DNA of 64,000 nt from an uncultured Oscillibacter sp. (GTDB taxonomy: Bacteria > Bacillota > Clostridia > Oscillospirales > Oscillospiraceae), in NCBI GenBank assembly GCA_910577405.1, contig CAJTMG010000005.1, positions 58,203-122,202 of the forward strand, read 5' to 3'. The notes beneath the pieces were generated by a model, which was given only the letters and a program-made list of their open reading frames with translations, ran no database searches and was not told the DNA's origin. This document shows, piece by piece, positions 8,905 through 17,637 of this stretch (its first letter is position 1; each line of letters starts with the position of its first letter). The translations under genes and the position numbers were made by a program.

Positions 8905-9723
8905 TTATTTTACCGCCTCTTTGAGACGCCGCACGTCTTCTTTTACGGACTCGATGCGTTCCTCGCTGACATTCTGGAAGTCTTCTTTTTCATAGAGGTT
9001 CTCAATAATCAGCCAGCCGGAATACTGATGGGCTTTCAGGTAGTCAATGGACCCCTGGAAATTGGAAACGCCGGTGCCGAGGATGGCATTGGCAATACAG
9101 CCTTGAGTGCTGTCCTTTACATGAAGCTGATTGAGCATATGAGGATAGATGCCGTCGAGCACGTCTACCTGCTGGAAGCTGGTGAAGAAGGAATAGTTAT
9201 CACTGTCATAGAACAGCTTGAAGTTCGGTTTTCCGACTCTTTCCACCAGTTCAAGCTGCTTTTCCACGCTCAGCGGGCATTCGCAGCCAATCTGAATCTC
9301 CTTCTCACCCGCGTAATCGCAAAGCTCCTGATAACGTTTTGCGGTAAACTCCATATCCTCCTCCGTCTGCACAAGGCTGGCGTTGAAGTTGGAGAAGAAC
9401 ACAACGGGAATCTTCATATAGGCGGCGGCGTCCACAGCGTCCAGGTGTGCCTTGCGGACCTTCTCAAAGCGTGGATCGGAGGGACGCATATGGAAGGGCA
9501 GGAAATCGCCGTCGCTGCATCCCACGTTTGCGTATTCAATGCCGTACTTCTGCTGGGCGTCCAGGTACAGGTCCCGGATAATCTTCTGGGACAGCGGGTA
9601 GCCCTTTTCATAGGCGCCGTACTCCACGGACATCCCATCCAGGCCGACCTCCTTCACCAGTTGAGGCGCGAACAGGCCCGTGCCAGGGAAGCAGAAATTA
9701 CAGATGCCAAGTTTTACATCCAT
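8905..9723 (-). CDS. Sugar phosphate isomerase/epimerase family protein (TIM barrel)
   Basis: A 272-aa protein of the xylose-isomerase-like TIM-barrel superfamily that includes IolE, IolI and IolO. Features include the N-terminal strand LGICNFCF, a GCECPL strand and NQLHVKD (about residue 200), with acidic and histidine residues at barrel ends as expected for a metal-dependent epimerase or dehydratase. Its start codon overlaps the stop of the dehydrogenase gene upstream (TAATG), so the two are coupled. Next to IolG-like and zinc-dependent dehydrogenases it would fit an oxidation-epimerisation pathway for inositol or another polyol. The reaction itself is not determined. Confidence 0.75.
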   Translation of the reverse strand: MDVKLGICNFCFPGTGLFAPQLVKEVGLDGMSVEYGAYEKGYPLSQKIIRDLYLDAQQKYGIEYANVGCSDGDFLPFHMRPSDPRFEKVRKAHLDAVDAAAYMKIPVVFFSNFNASLVQTEEDMEFTAKRYQELCDYAGEKEIQIGCECPLSVEKQLELVERVGKPNFKLFYDSDNYSFFTSFQQVDVLDGIYPHMLNQLHVKDSTQGCIANAILGTGVSNFQGSIDYLKAHQYSGWLIIENLYEKEDFQNVSEERIESVKEDVRRLKEAVK

Positions 9724-10736
9724 TACAGGACCTCCGAAAGCTTCACGGGACGGCCCTCTTCCAGAGACTTCTTGGCGGCGATGGCGATAGCGACCGGCAT
9801 CAGACCGTCATGGCCGTTGACGGGCACCTCGGTATCATTGAGGATAGCGTCGACGAAAGCCTGCTCCTCGGCAACGAAAGCATTGTTATAGCGTTCCAGG
9901 AAGAACCAGGTGGGCTTTGCAGAGGAAACGCCCTCAGCGGAAGAAATCATGGCGGTATTCTCCAGGTCGTTGCTGACCTGCACGCAGCCCTCGACGCACT
10001 GGACCTCGGTCCGCTGGTCGTAGCCATACTTAGAAGCGCGGGTATTGTCGATCACGCCCAGCGCGCCGTTTTCAAACTTCATCATGATGATGGTGGTGTC
10101 AACGTCGTTATACTTGGCGTACTCCGGATTGGCGCAGCTGCCATAAGCCACGACCTCAGTGACTTCGCTGCCGGAGAGATAACGGACCATATCGAAATCA
10201 TGAATGGTCATATCGATGTGGATACCGCCGGAGGTAGAGATATAAGTCATGGGCTGGTCGGCAGGGTCACGGGAGGTAACCTTGACAACGGAGGGCGCGC
10301 CCAGTTTGCCGGAGGCCACAGTATCCCGGACGGCCTTATGGTTGTGGTCGAAGCGGCGGACGAAACCAACTTGGAACTTCACGCCAGCCTTCTCCACCTC
10401 GGCGAGAATCTTCCGAATTTCGTTCAGGTCAGTGTGGACCGGCTTCTCGCAGAAGATGTGCTTTCCTGCCTTGGCAGCGGCGATGGACAGCTCGGCGTGG
10501 GCGGCGGTAGAGGTGCAGATCAGGACGGCTTCCACCTCAGGGTCCTGCACAACCTTCATGGGGTCATCGAAGACCTTCTGAATCCCCAGATCCGCAGCCC
10601 ATTCCTTCATGGAGTCATTGAGCATGGGGTCCCCGGCGGCAACGATTTCCGCGTTTTTGATGAAGTAAGTGACGTTATCGCCGTGGAGACGACCGATACG
10701 ACCCATACCCAGCAGACCAATCTTCAGCTTTTTCAT
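9723..10736 (-). CDS. Gfo/Idh/MocA oxidoreductase, inositol 2-dehydrogenase-like
   Basis: A 337-aa NAD(P)-dependent dehydrogenase. The nucleotide-binding motif GMGRIGRLHG is at residues 10-19, the catalytic CEKP at 96-99 (Lys98), GFVRRFD follows near residue 125, and GIHIDMTIHDFDM provides the family's catalytic Asp/His. This block pattern and the length match myo-inositol 2-dehydrogenase (IolG) closely. A strong GGAGG site precedes the ATG. It sits in the same operon as a zinc dehydrogenase, a TIM-barrel isomerase and a XylFGH-like transporter, so the true substrate may be another cyclic polyol or sugar. Confidence 0.8.
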   Translation of the reverse strand: MKKLKIGLLGMGRIGRLHGDNVTYFIKNAEIVAAGDPMLNDSMKEWAADLGIQKVFDDPMKVVQDPEVEAVLICTSTAAHAELSIAAAKAGKHIFCEKPVHTDLNEIRKILAEVEKAGVKFQVGFVRRFDHNHKAVRDTVASGKLGAPSVVKVTSRDPADQPMTYISTSGGIHIDMTIHDFDMVRYLSGSEVTEVVAYGSCANPEYAKYNDVDTTIIMMKFENGALGVIDNTRASKYGYDQRTEVQCVEGCVQVSNDLENTAMISSAEGVSSAKPTWFFLERYNNAFVAEEQAFVDAILNDTEVPVNGHDGLMPVAIAIAAKKSLEEGRPVKLSEVL

Positions 10737-10770
10737 AAATTAATGTCCTCCTTTAAATTGATGGAACCAC

Positions 10771-11949
10771 TTACTTATTCACTCGGGGGTACTCGGTAGA
10801 AATCAGGACCTTGCCGGCCATGATCTTCATACCCTCGTCGATGTCTTCCAGGTTAAAGCGGCCGGTACACATCTTCCGCATATCGATTCGTCCGGAAGCC
10901 ATCAGCGCAATCACGTCAGGATAGATGCCCTGTCCGGACTGACCATTAGAACCCGCAATAATCGCCGCGTTCCACTGCCAGCCGAACACGTCCACCGGAG
11001 TCAGGCCCACAGTATGGCCGATCTGTGCAGTTTTCCCGCCGATTGCCAAGGACTTTGCCATAACCGGATAGGTGAACTTGGTAGCGCCCGCGCACTCGGC
11101 GAAGAGGGAGATGCCCGCGCCGTTGGTCAGGTCCATCAGCAGCTCTGCCTGTTCGTCGGCATCCTTGAAGCTGGTGGGATCATACACAGCGTCCGCGCCG
11201 CAAGCCTTGGCCAGCTCGATGCGCTCGGGGACGCTCTCGAAGGCAATCAGTTTGGCCGCGCCGGAGGTCTTCAGCAGCTGGATCGCCGCCAGGCCGATGG
11301 GACCGCAGCCGAAGACCGCCGCGTGTCCGCCGGGACGGAGACCGCCTGCCCGGACAAAGATGCCGTTATAGGCCACGCCGGTTGGTTCCACCATGGCGCC
11401 CAGCTCGAAGGCAGTCATTTTGTCGCCGCCGTAGAAATTCATAATGTCGTTGAGCTTGTAGCAATATTTAGCGTTGACCGCCGCGTATTCGGCAAAGCCT
11501 CCGTCATAGGTCAGGCCCGGTTCCTCCAGGTCCTTGCACTGGTTGAACATCCCCCGGCGGCAGGCGTCGCATTGACCGCACCAGTGCATAGATTCCACGG
11601 ACACCAGATCGCCAACGGCCAGCTTCTTGACATTCTTGCCCACCTCGACAATCTCGCCGGAGAACTCATGACCAGTAATGATGGGGTACTTGCTGTGACC
11701 ATCATACATCGTGTAGCCATCGGCGTCCGTCCGGAGCAGATGCTGGTCGGTGCCGCAGATACCGGCTGCGCCGACCTTCAGAAGGACCTGGTCGTCCCCG
11801 CATACCGGCATGGGGCGGTCCACTACGGAACCATGAATATTCTTCCAGATTTTGTTGCCGCGCAGGGCACGACCCGTTTCCTTTTCGCGCTGGCTCAGCA
11901 CATAACCTTCCCGGGGCGCATATTCGGCTTCTACATAAAATGCTCTCAT
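10771..11949 (-). CDS. Zinc-dependent medium-chain dehydrogenase
   Basis: A 392-aa alcohol/polyol dehydrogenase. I chose ATG 11949 (GGAGGG 7 nt upstream) over a longer frame. Catalytic zinc ligands Cys65, His94 and Glu95 (GICGTDQH and GHEFSGE) and the structural zinc cysteines at 124, 127, 130 and 138 are intact; VFGCGPIGL binds NAD. The N-terminus, with a loop of about 40 residues before the GroES-like domain, resembles dehydrogenases assigned to inositol degradation such as the scyllo-inosose 3-dehydrogenase of Thermotoga, a resemblance recalled rather than searched. It lies between the transporter permease and the IolG-like gene. Confidence 0.8.
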   Translation of the reverse strand: MRAFYVEAEYAPREGYVLSQREKETGRALRGNKIWKNIHGSVVDRPMPVCGDDQVLLKVGAAGICGTDQHLLRTDADGYTMYDGHSKYPIITGHEFSGEIVEVGKNVKKLAVGDLVSVESMHWCGQCDACRRGMFNQCKDLEEPGLTYDGGFAEYAAVNAKYCYKLNDIMNFYGGDKMTAFELGAMVEPTGVAYNGIFVRAGGLRPGGHAAVFGCGPIGLAAIQLLKTSGAAKLIAFESVPERIELAKACGADAVYDPTSFKDADEQAELLMDLTNGAGISLFAECAGATKFTYPVMAKSLAIGGKTAQIGHTVGLTPVDVFGWQWNAAIIAGSNGQSGQGIYPDVIALMASGRIDMRKMCTGRFNLEDIDEGMKIMAGKVLISTEYPRVNK

Positions 11950-11998
11950 GAACATTCCCTCCATCATACTAAAAAAACTGCGGTTGACAGGTACAAAC

Positions 11999-13141
11999 TT
12001 ACTTCTGAACCTTTTTGGTCTGGGTGTCGAACCAGACGGCGGCCACAAGAATCAGGCCCTTAATCATGAACTGCCAATAGGAGTCCATATTCATCATAGA
12101 CATACCGTTATCAATGGACATCATCATAACAGCGCCCAGGATTGCACCGGAAACCTTGCCCACGCCGCCGGTCATGGACGTGCCGCCGATTACCGCGGAG
12201 GCGATGGCGTCCAGCTCGTAGCTTCCGTTTGCGGCAGTTGCGGTGCCGCCATTCAGACGGGCGGTGTAAATCACGGCGGCTACTGCGCAGAGGAGGCCGT
12301 TGAGGATGTATACGATGGTCAGATTCTTTTTGACGTTGATGCCAGCATAACGGGCTGCCGCGATATTGCCGCCGATTGCGTAGACGCTGCGTCCGAAGGT
12401 AGTGCGCTGGGAAATGAACGTGAATATAACGACCACAATGACCATGACCATAACGGGGATGGGGATGCCCTTGAATCTGTTCAGGATGAAAACAGCCACA
12501 GCCACCAGCACGGCGAAGGCACCGAAACGGACCATGGTTTCGGTCATGGATTCCTCCAGATTGCCGTGTTTCTGCTTAGCGCGGCGCTGATTCATTTGCA
12601 GCAGGAATTTGGCGGCGATGGCAATCAGGGCCACGATCCAGCCAGCGTAGGGCAGCAGATATTCAGTGCCCCAGAAGATGTAATCTTTGTTGAAGGGCGC
12701 GATGGTCTGGCCTTTGGTGACTGCCAGCATACCGCCGCGGCAGATGAGCTGAGCGCCCAGGGTGACGATAAAGGGAGCGATGCCGACATAAGCGATGATG
12801 GAGCCTTCAATAGCGCCGATCACGCAGCCCAGCACCAGGCCGATCAGGATGGTGACGGGGGTAGACATACCGCCCCAGACCTGACAGGCGGCCATCACGC
12901 AGCCGATCAGACCCATGGACATACCGGCAGAAAGATCGATGCCGCCGGTGACGATAACAAGGGTCATGCCCACGCCCATAATGCTTGTAAACGCGGCCTG
13001 ACGAATCAGGTTGGAAATATTCCGGGCGGTGATAAAGCTGCCTCCTGTAGCCACCGCGAACGCAACCCAAATGATAATCAGGACGATAATCATTGTGAGA
13101 GTGCGGATATCAATCTTCTGGGTCAGTTTTTTCGTCGTCAT
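11999..13141 (-). CDS. Sugar ABC transporter permease, XylH/RbsC family
   Basis: A 380-aa integral membrane protein with about ten hydrophobic helices, forming the channel of a ribose/xylose-type importer. Family hallmarks are GGIDLSAGMSMGL near residue 66, FGRSVYAIGGN followed by AARYAGI, the cytoplasmic coupling region, and VIGGTSMTGGVG. It is longer than RbsC because of an extra hydrophilic loop around residues 175-195, as in XylH. Start and upstream ATPase stop overlap as ATGA. The partner binding protein is XylF-like. Confidence 0.87.
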   Translation of the reverse strand: MTTKKLTQKIDIRTLTMIIVLIIIWVAFAVATGGSFITARNISNLIRQAAFTSIMGVGMTLVIVTGGIDLSAGMSMGLIGCVMAACQVWGGMSTPVTILIGLVLGCVIGAIEGSIIAYVGIAPFIVTLGAQLICRGGMLAVTKGQTIAPFNKDYIFWGTEYLLPYAGWIVALIAIAAKFLLQMNQRRAKQKHGNLEESMTETMVRFGAFAVLVAVAVFILNRFKGIPIPVMVMVIVVVIFTFISQRTTFGRSVYAIGGNIAAARYAGINVKKNLTIVYILNGLLCAVAAVIYTARLNGGTATAANGSYELDAIASAVIGGTSMTGGVGKVSGAILGAVMMMSIDNGMSMMNMDSYWQFMIKGLILVAAVWFDTQTKKVQK

Positions 13142-14661
13142 TTCGCGCTCCTTCCTACCGCCGCACGCATCAGGATTTCCTGCGTGGCTTCCCTCGCGTC
13201 GAACTCACCGGTGATCTCGCCCTCTGCAATGGTGAGGATACGGTCGCTCATGCCCAGGATTTCCTCCATTTCGGACGAAATCATGATAATCACCACGCCC
13301 TTGTCCACCAATTCGTTCATAATCTTGTAAATCTCGTACTTTGCGCCCACGTCGATACCACGGGTAGGTTCGTCCAGGATCATCACTTTGGGGTCGCTCA
13401 TCAGGGCCTTGGCGAGAACGACCTTCTGCTGGTTGCCGCCGGACAGGGTGTTGACGGCCACCTCGATACTGGGCGTCTTGGTACGGATTTCCTTCACATA
13501 TTTTGTCGTATAGGAGACTTCCGCGCCCTCGTCCAGGACACCGGCCTTGGAGACTTTTTCCAGGGAGGCCAGAGTGGTATTCTCCTTGATGCTCATAATC
13601 AGATTCAGCCCCAGCTTTTTCCGATCCTCGCTGACGATAAAGAAGCCGTTGTCCAGAGCATCCTGTGGTTTCCGGATATCGACCTTTTTGCCATCAATAT
13701 AAATCTCGCCGGAACCTTTGGTACGGTATGCGCCATAGACAGCGGTAAACAGCTCCGTCCGGCCCGCGCCCATCAGCCCGCTGATGCCCAGGATCTCTCC
13801 CTTGTAGGCTTTCAGGCTGATATTGTTGATCACGTTCCGGCCGGGGATATCGGGATGAGGCACCACAAAATTCCGGATCTCGAAGCCCACCTCGCCTCTG
13901 GTATGGGGCACCCGGGGGAAGAGGTTGTTCATTTCCCGTCCCACCATGAGCGAGATCATATCGTCCTTGGTCATATTGGCTTTCGGACGGGTTTCGATGG
14001 TCTGGCCGTCCCGGAGGATGGTGATGTCATCGCAGAGGCGCATGATTTCATCCAGCCGGTGAGAGATGTAGATACAGGTAACGCCCTTTTGCCGGAGCTT
14101 ATCCACCAGGTCCAGCAGGGTGTCCACCTCGGCCTCGGTCAGGGCGGCGGTAGGCTCGTCCAGAAGGAGGAGCTTCACGTCCCGGGACAGAGCCTTGGCG
14201 ATTTCCACCATCTGCTGCTGGCCCACGCCCAGGTTCCGGACGATCTCATCCGGGTTCACTTCCAGGCCCACCTGCGCCAGGAGCTTCTTGCACTGGTCGA
14301 ATTGCTCGTCAAAGTTGACCACGCCAAATTTATGGGGCTGGTTGTTCAGGAAGACGTTTTCCGCCACGCTCATATCCGGCACCAGGTTCAGCTCCTGATG
14401 GATGCAGGCGATACCGGCGCTTTCCACCTCGCGGATGGTCCGGAAGCGGCACTCCTTGCCCTCGAACTTGACAGTACCCTCGTAATTTCCGTATGGATAG
14501 ACACCGCAGATGACTTTAATCAGCGTAGACTTTCCGGCGCCGTTTTCCCCCACCAACGCGTGTACGTGCCCGCGCTGCACGCCGAAGGTCACCTCCGAAA
14601 GGGCCTTGACGCCGGGGAATTCTTTTGTAATATTTTGCAGCTCCAAGATATATTCTGCCAT
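13138..14661 (-). CDS. Sugar ABC transporter ATP-binding protein, XylG/MglA family
   Basis: A 507-aa double-domain ATPase powering the importer. The start is the ATG at 14661, preceded by a GGGGGG site, rather than the TTG four codons earlier. The first domain has GENGAGKS (Walker A) and LLLLDEPTAAL (Walker B). The second has the degenerate Walker A GLMGAGRTE that is normal for this family, LSGGNQQKV signature and VMILDEPTRGID. Each half is about 250 residues. It is encoded between the binding protein and the permease. Confidence 0.9.
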   Translation of the reverse strand: MAEYILELQNITKEFPGVKALSEVTFGVQRGHVHALVGENGAGKSTLIKVICGVYPYGNYEGTVKFEGKECRFRTIREVESAGIACIHQELNLVPDMSVAENVFLNNQPHKFGVVNFDEQFDQCKKLLAQVGLEVNPDEIVRNLGVGQQQMVEIAKALSRDVKLLLLDEPTAALTEAEVDTLLDLVDKLRQKGVTCIYISHRLDEIMRLCDDITILRDGQTIETRPKANMTKDDMISLMVGREMNNLFPRVPHTRGEVGFEIRNFVVPHPDIPGRNVINNISLKAYKGEILGISGLMGAGRTELFTAVYGAYRTKGSGEIYIDGKKVDIRKPQDALDNGFFIVSEDRKKLGLNLIMSIKENTTLASLEKVSKAGVLDEGAEVSYTTKYVKEIRTKTPSIEVAVNTLSGGNQQKVVLAKALMSDPKVMILDEPTRGIDVGAKYEIYKIMNELVDKGVVIIMISSEMEEILGMSDRILTIAEGEITGEFDAREATQEILMRAAVGRSAK

Positions 14662-14721
14662 AATACCCCCCAAATCAATAGGTCTTCCACATCAGGCAGA
14701 AGACCCTCTTGCGTTTTCCGG

Positions 14722-14765
14722 CAAGGGTGCGCGCCCAAGCGATTGTATACAGACGCGCACCCTTG
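14722..14765 (-). other. GC-rich stem-loop between binding-protein and ATPase genes
   Basis: CAAGGGTGCGCG and CGCGCACCCTTG form a perfect 12-bp stem with a 20-nt loop, with no T tract after it on the minus strand. One arm can also pair with ACCCTCTTGC at 14703-14712. It could protect the 3' end of the binding-protein message or partly stop transcription, giving more binding protein than membrane parts. Confidence 0.65.
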
Positions 14766-14811
14766 ACGTTCAGTTCAGTCCTTCTCCCTCGTTCAGGATT
14801 GTGGAGTCAGG

Positions 14812-15975
14812 TCATTCTGCGGGCCACTGGTCCTGGGGGATGTTGGCATAGACTTCCTCTACGGTATGGAACGCGTCGCGCTTGATGACGATATCATAGA
14901 GGTTATCCTTGGTAATCTTCTCAACAGCCACGTTAAACGCATCTACGTCCTTGAAGTTGTTGTTATAGGTCGTCCAGGAACCAAGGCTGGAATCCACGCC
15001 GTTCTTCTCGTCGGCGCCGGTAGCGATGGCAACAGCCAGTTCGCAGGCAGCCTGGTTCAGGGGAGCGAGGGGCTTATAGACGGTACCATACTGGGTGCCT
15101 TCCAGAATGCGCTGGCAGGCTGCGATATCGGCGTCCTGACCGCCAATGGGCACGGAACCGGCAAGACCCTGAGCGGCCAAAGCCTGGATTGCGCCGCCGG
15201 CAGTACCGTCGTTGGAGCAGACCACGCCCTGAACGTCGTTGCTGGCGGTGGTGAGGGCGTTCTCGGTGTGCTGGAGGGCTTCGGTGGGACTCCAGCCCTT
15301 GCACCACTGCTGGGTGACGATCTTGATGTCGCCGCTGTCAATCAGGGGCTGAAGGACATCGGTCTGAGCCTCTTCGATGATATGGGCGTTATTGTCTTCG
15401 GGAGCGCCAAGCAGCCAGATATAGTTGCCCTTGGGGGCCTGCTCGACAATCATTTCAGCCTGGACCTTGCCGACGGTATAGGTATCGAAGGTAATGTAGT
15501 AGTCCAGGTCAGCATTCATAATGAAGCGGTCGTAGGAAATAACCTTGATGCCGGCGTCATGAGCAGCGCTGACCACAGGCGCGGCAGCTTCACCGTCCAG
15601 GGGCTGGCAGATCAGAACGTCGATGCCCTGGTTAATCAGGTTTTCACACTGAGAGACCTGCTTGGTGGTGTCATTGCCGGCGTCCTGGACCAGGAGATCG
15701 AAGCCCTTATCCGCGGCGTACTGGCGGAACATCTCAATTTCGCGGTTCCAGCGTTCCTCGGTAGTGGTACCGATAGAGACGCCCACAACGATATCCTTGA
15801 TGTCCTTGGTCTCACTGCCGCCGCTGGTATCCGCATCGCCAGCAGCAGAGGTGTCTCCGCCGCCGGAGCTGTCCTCGTTACTGGAGTTGTCTCCGCCGCC
15901 GGACGCAGTGGTGCAGGCCGCTAAGGAGAGGGCCATGACCAGAGCCATGAGGATTGCGAGAAACTTCTTCTTCAT
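14812..15975 (-). CDS. Sugar-binding lipoprotein of ABC importer, XylF-like
   Basis: A 387-aa extracellular receptor. A lipoprotein signal peptide ends at the lipobox LAAC (Cys21), then a Gly/Ser/Asp linker to about residue 60 precedes a periplasmic-binding-protein type 1 domain. Several blocks match D-xylose-binding XylF as I remember it: TEERWNRE, ISYDRFI, ADLDYYITFD, SNDGTAGGAIQALAAQGL, GQDAD and YGTVYKPL. A strong AAGGAGGAAG site precedes the ATG. It is the first gene of the minus-strand transporter operon. Ligand could be xylose or another pentose or polyol. Confidence 0.85.
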   Translation of the reverse strand: MKKKFLAILMALVMALSLAACTTASGGGDNSSNEDSSGGGDTSAAGDADTSGGSETKDIKDIVVGVSIGTTTEERWNREIEMFRQYAADKGFDLLVQDAGNDTTKQVSQCENLINQGIDVLICQPLDGEAAAPVVSAAHDAGIKVISYDRFIMNADLDYYITFDTYTVGKVQAEMIVEQAPKGNYIWLLGAPEDNNAHIIEEAQTDVLQPLIDSGDIKIVTQQWCKGWSPTEALQHTENALTTASNDVQGVVCSNDGTAGGAIQALAAQGLAGSVPIGGQDADIAACQRILEGTQYGTVYKPLAPLNQAACELAVAIATGADEKNGVDSSLGSWTTYNNNFKDVDAFNVAVEKITKDNLYDIVIKRDAFHTVEEVYANIPQDQWPAE

Positions 15976-16685
15976 TTGGGTCTTCCTCCTTCTGATGTTT
16001 GGGCTGTATATTTACCGGTTACCCCCCGGTTTGCCCCGATGGGAAGTCCGCCCATGGGCCTGGAATCCGTCACATTGCTGTAAGGCTGTTCCAGAATCCG
16101 CGGCTTTGTTGTGCGGAATTGCGGTTGATGATTTCACTATACCCGTCCCTCCGCTTCATTGCCTTTGGATTCTTGCGGTTTTTTTTGGAATCTTTCCTTT
16201 GGGCTTCAGGAAAATTTCCCGCGCGATTTTCGGAGCTTTGACCATAAAAAAAGTGGATCTCGGATGTTTTCACAAGGTTTTTCGGCAAGGCTTGTGAACT
16301 TTGTCTTAAGATTCGTTGTTCTGCACAAAAAATCCGCAAAAAACTGTTGATATTTATTTACCGCAATATTTCTAGGGCCACGTCCTCCTTGATATATATT
16401 TTTTTGTCAGTTATGTAAGTCTTTTCTCAATTTAATCAAAAATTTACGTGCATTCTGTCTGAATCTTTGCAGCCCGAAAAAGATCGAAACGCAAAATTTA
16501 TAAGGTCATGCTATCACGCTTCCGGATTCTCCCGAAAAACACAGGCTTTTCTTTCGGCGTTTTTGATAAAAGAACGCACAATTTCAAAGGATATCTTTTT
16601 TCAATATTGCTATAATGAAGATAATTGTTATATAATAGTTTCCACATGGTATTTCTTAACGGATGCAGAGAAGGAGCTGCCTATT
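15976..16685. other. Divergent promoter region of the sugar island
   Basis: A 710-bp gap between the minus-strand transporter operon and the plus-strand regulator. It is AT-rich in its right half. I can support one promoter, for the AraC gene (16607-16636). The promoter of the transporter operon must lie here too but was not resolved. CTGGAA and TTCCAG (16060-16065 and 16088-16093) form a small inverted repeat of unknown meaning. Confidence 0.55.
16607..16636 (+). promoter_or_regulatory. Probable promoter of the AraC-type regulator
   Basis: TTGCTA and a perfect TATAAT are separated by 18 nt, 50 nt before the start codon. Confidence 0.5.
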
Positions 16686-17582
16686 ATGTTCCATATGTAC
16701 GCAATCCCTACCAATTCCGCCGCCCCCCGCTTTTCCGGCCGCTATCGGATGCGCTATCTGACCAATACCTCCGTTGACAACAGCGGCTCTGCCCGGGCCA
16801 TCCATTGTCATGCGGAAGTTGCGGAAATTGCGCTGGTGTACAGCGGCTGTGGGGTCCATAGTATTGGAAAACAGCAGTACAACAGCAAGCCAGGCGACCT
16901 GCTGCTCTACAATGCCAATATACTGCATCAGGATTTGTCTGCCTCCACGGACTCGGTAAACTTCTTTCTCTGTGCGATCAGCGATCTTCAGATGAATGGA
17001 CAAGCCCCCGGTGTCATCTCCGCGAACCCGGACTGTTTCCTGCTGAAGAGCGGCATTTATTCCGACTTCCTCTTGCGGGGCTTCCAGGTGCTGGAACGAT
17101 GCCTCCAGGAACGCTCTCCCAATGTGTCCGCTATGTCCCAAGGCTTCCTGACCACCCTGCTGGCCATTGTCTCCGAACTCTGCGTCAGCTTCGAGCGCAC
17201 CGCCGACGCCCCCCATATGGAGGAACTGCCCCTGGTGGAGAAAATCCGCACCTATATTGATTACAACTACACCAACAATTTCTCTCTGGCCGATCTTGCG
17301 GAGGCCCTTCATATCAGCCGGTATCACGCGTCTCACATTTTCTCGGACGCCTACGGGGTGTCCATTATCCACTACCGCACCCTCCGGCGGATTGGCGAGG
17401 CCCAGTCCCTTCTGACAAGTTCCGACGAGAGTATTACCCGGATTGCCAGCAATGTGGGCTACGACGACCCCAACCAGTTCAGCCAGACCTTTGCCAAGAT
17501 TGTCGGAATGCCTCCCAGCAAATACCGAAGCCTCAGCGTCTGGTCCCGGAGGAATTACGGGGGCAGGAAGGACTCCCAGTAG
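16686..17582 (+). CDS. AraC-family transcriptional regulator (cupin + HTH)
   Basis: A 298-aa regulator. I chose the ATG at 16686 with AAGGAG nine bases upstream, because the upstream frame extension is AT-rich and contains the promoter. An N-terminal cupin-type ligand-binding domain (HCHAEVAEIALVYSG, residues about 39-55) is followed by two AraC helix-turn-helix motifs (about 195-285): SLADLAEALHISRYHASHIF and ITRIASNVGYDDPNQFSQTF, ending in GMPPSKYR. It stands between a XylFGH-like transporter operon and a sugar kinase gene and most likely controls both. Confidence 0.87.
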   Translation: MFHMYAIPTNSAAPRFSGRYRMRYLTNTSVDNSGSARAIHCHAEVAEIALVYSGCGVHSIGKQQYNSKPGDLLLYNANILHQDLSASTDSVNFFLCAISDLQMNGQAPGVISANPDCFLLKSGIYSDFLLRGFQVLERCLQERSPNVSAMSQGFLTTLLAIVSELCVSFERTADAPHMEELPLVEKIRTYIDYNYTNNFSLADLAEALHISRYHASHIFSDAYGVSIIHYRTLRRIGEAQSLLTSSDESITRIASNVGYDDPNQFSQTFAKIVGMPPSKYRSLSVWSRRNYGGRKDSQ

Positions 17583-17637
17583 ACCTTCTGATGGGGAATA
17601 TCATGTGCAACCAAAACAAAATCAAAGGAGTGATGCT

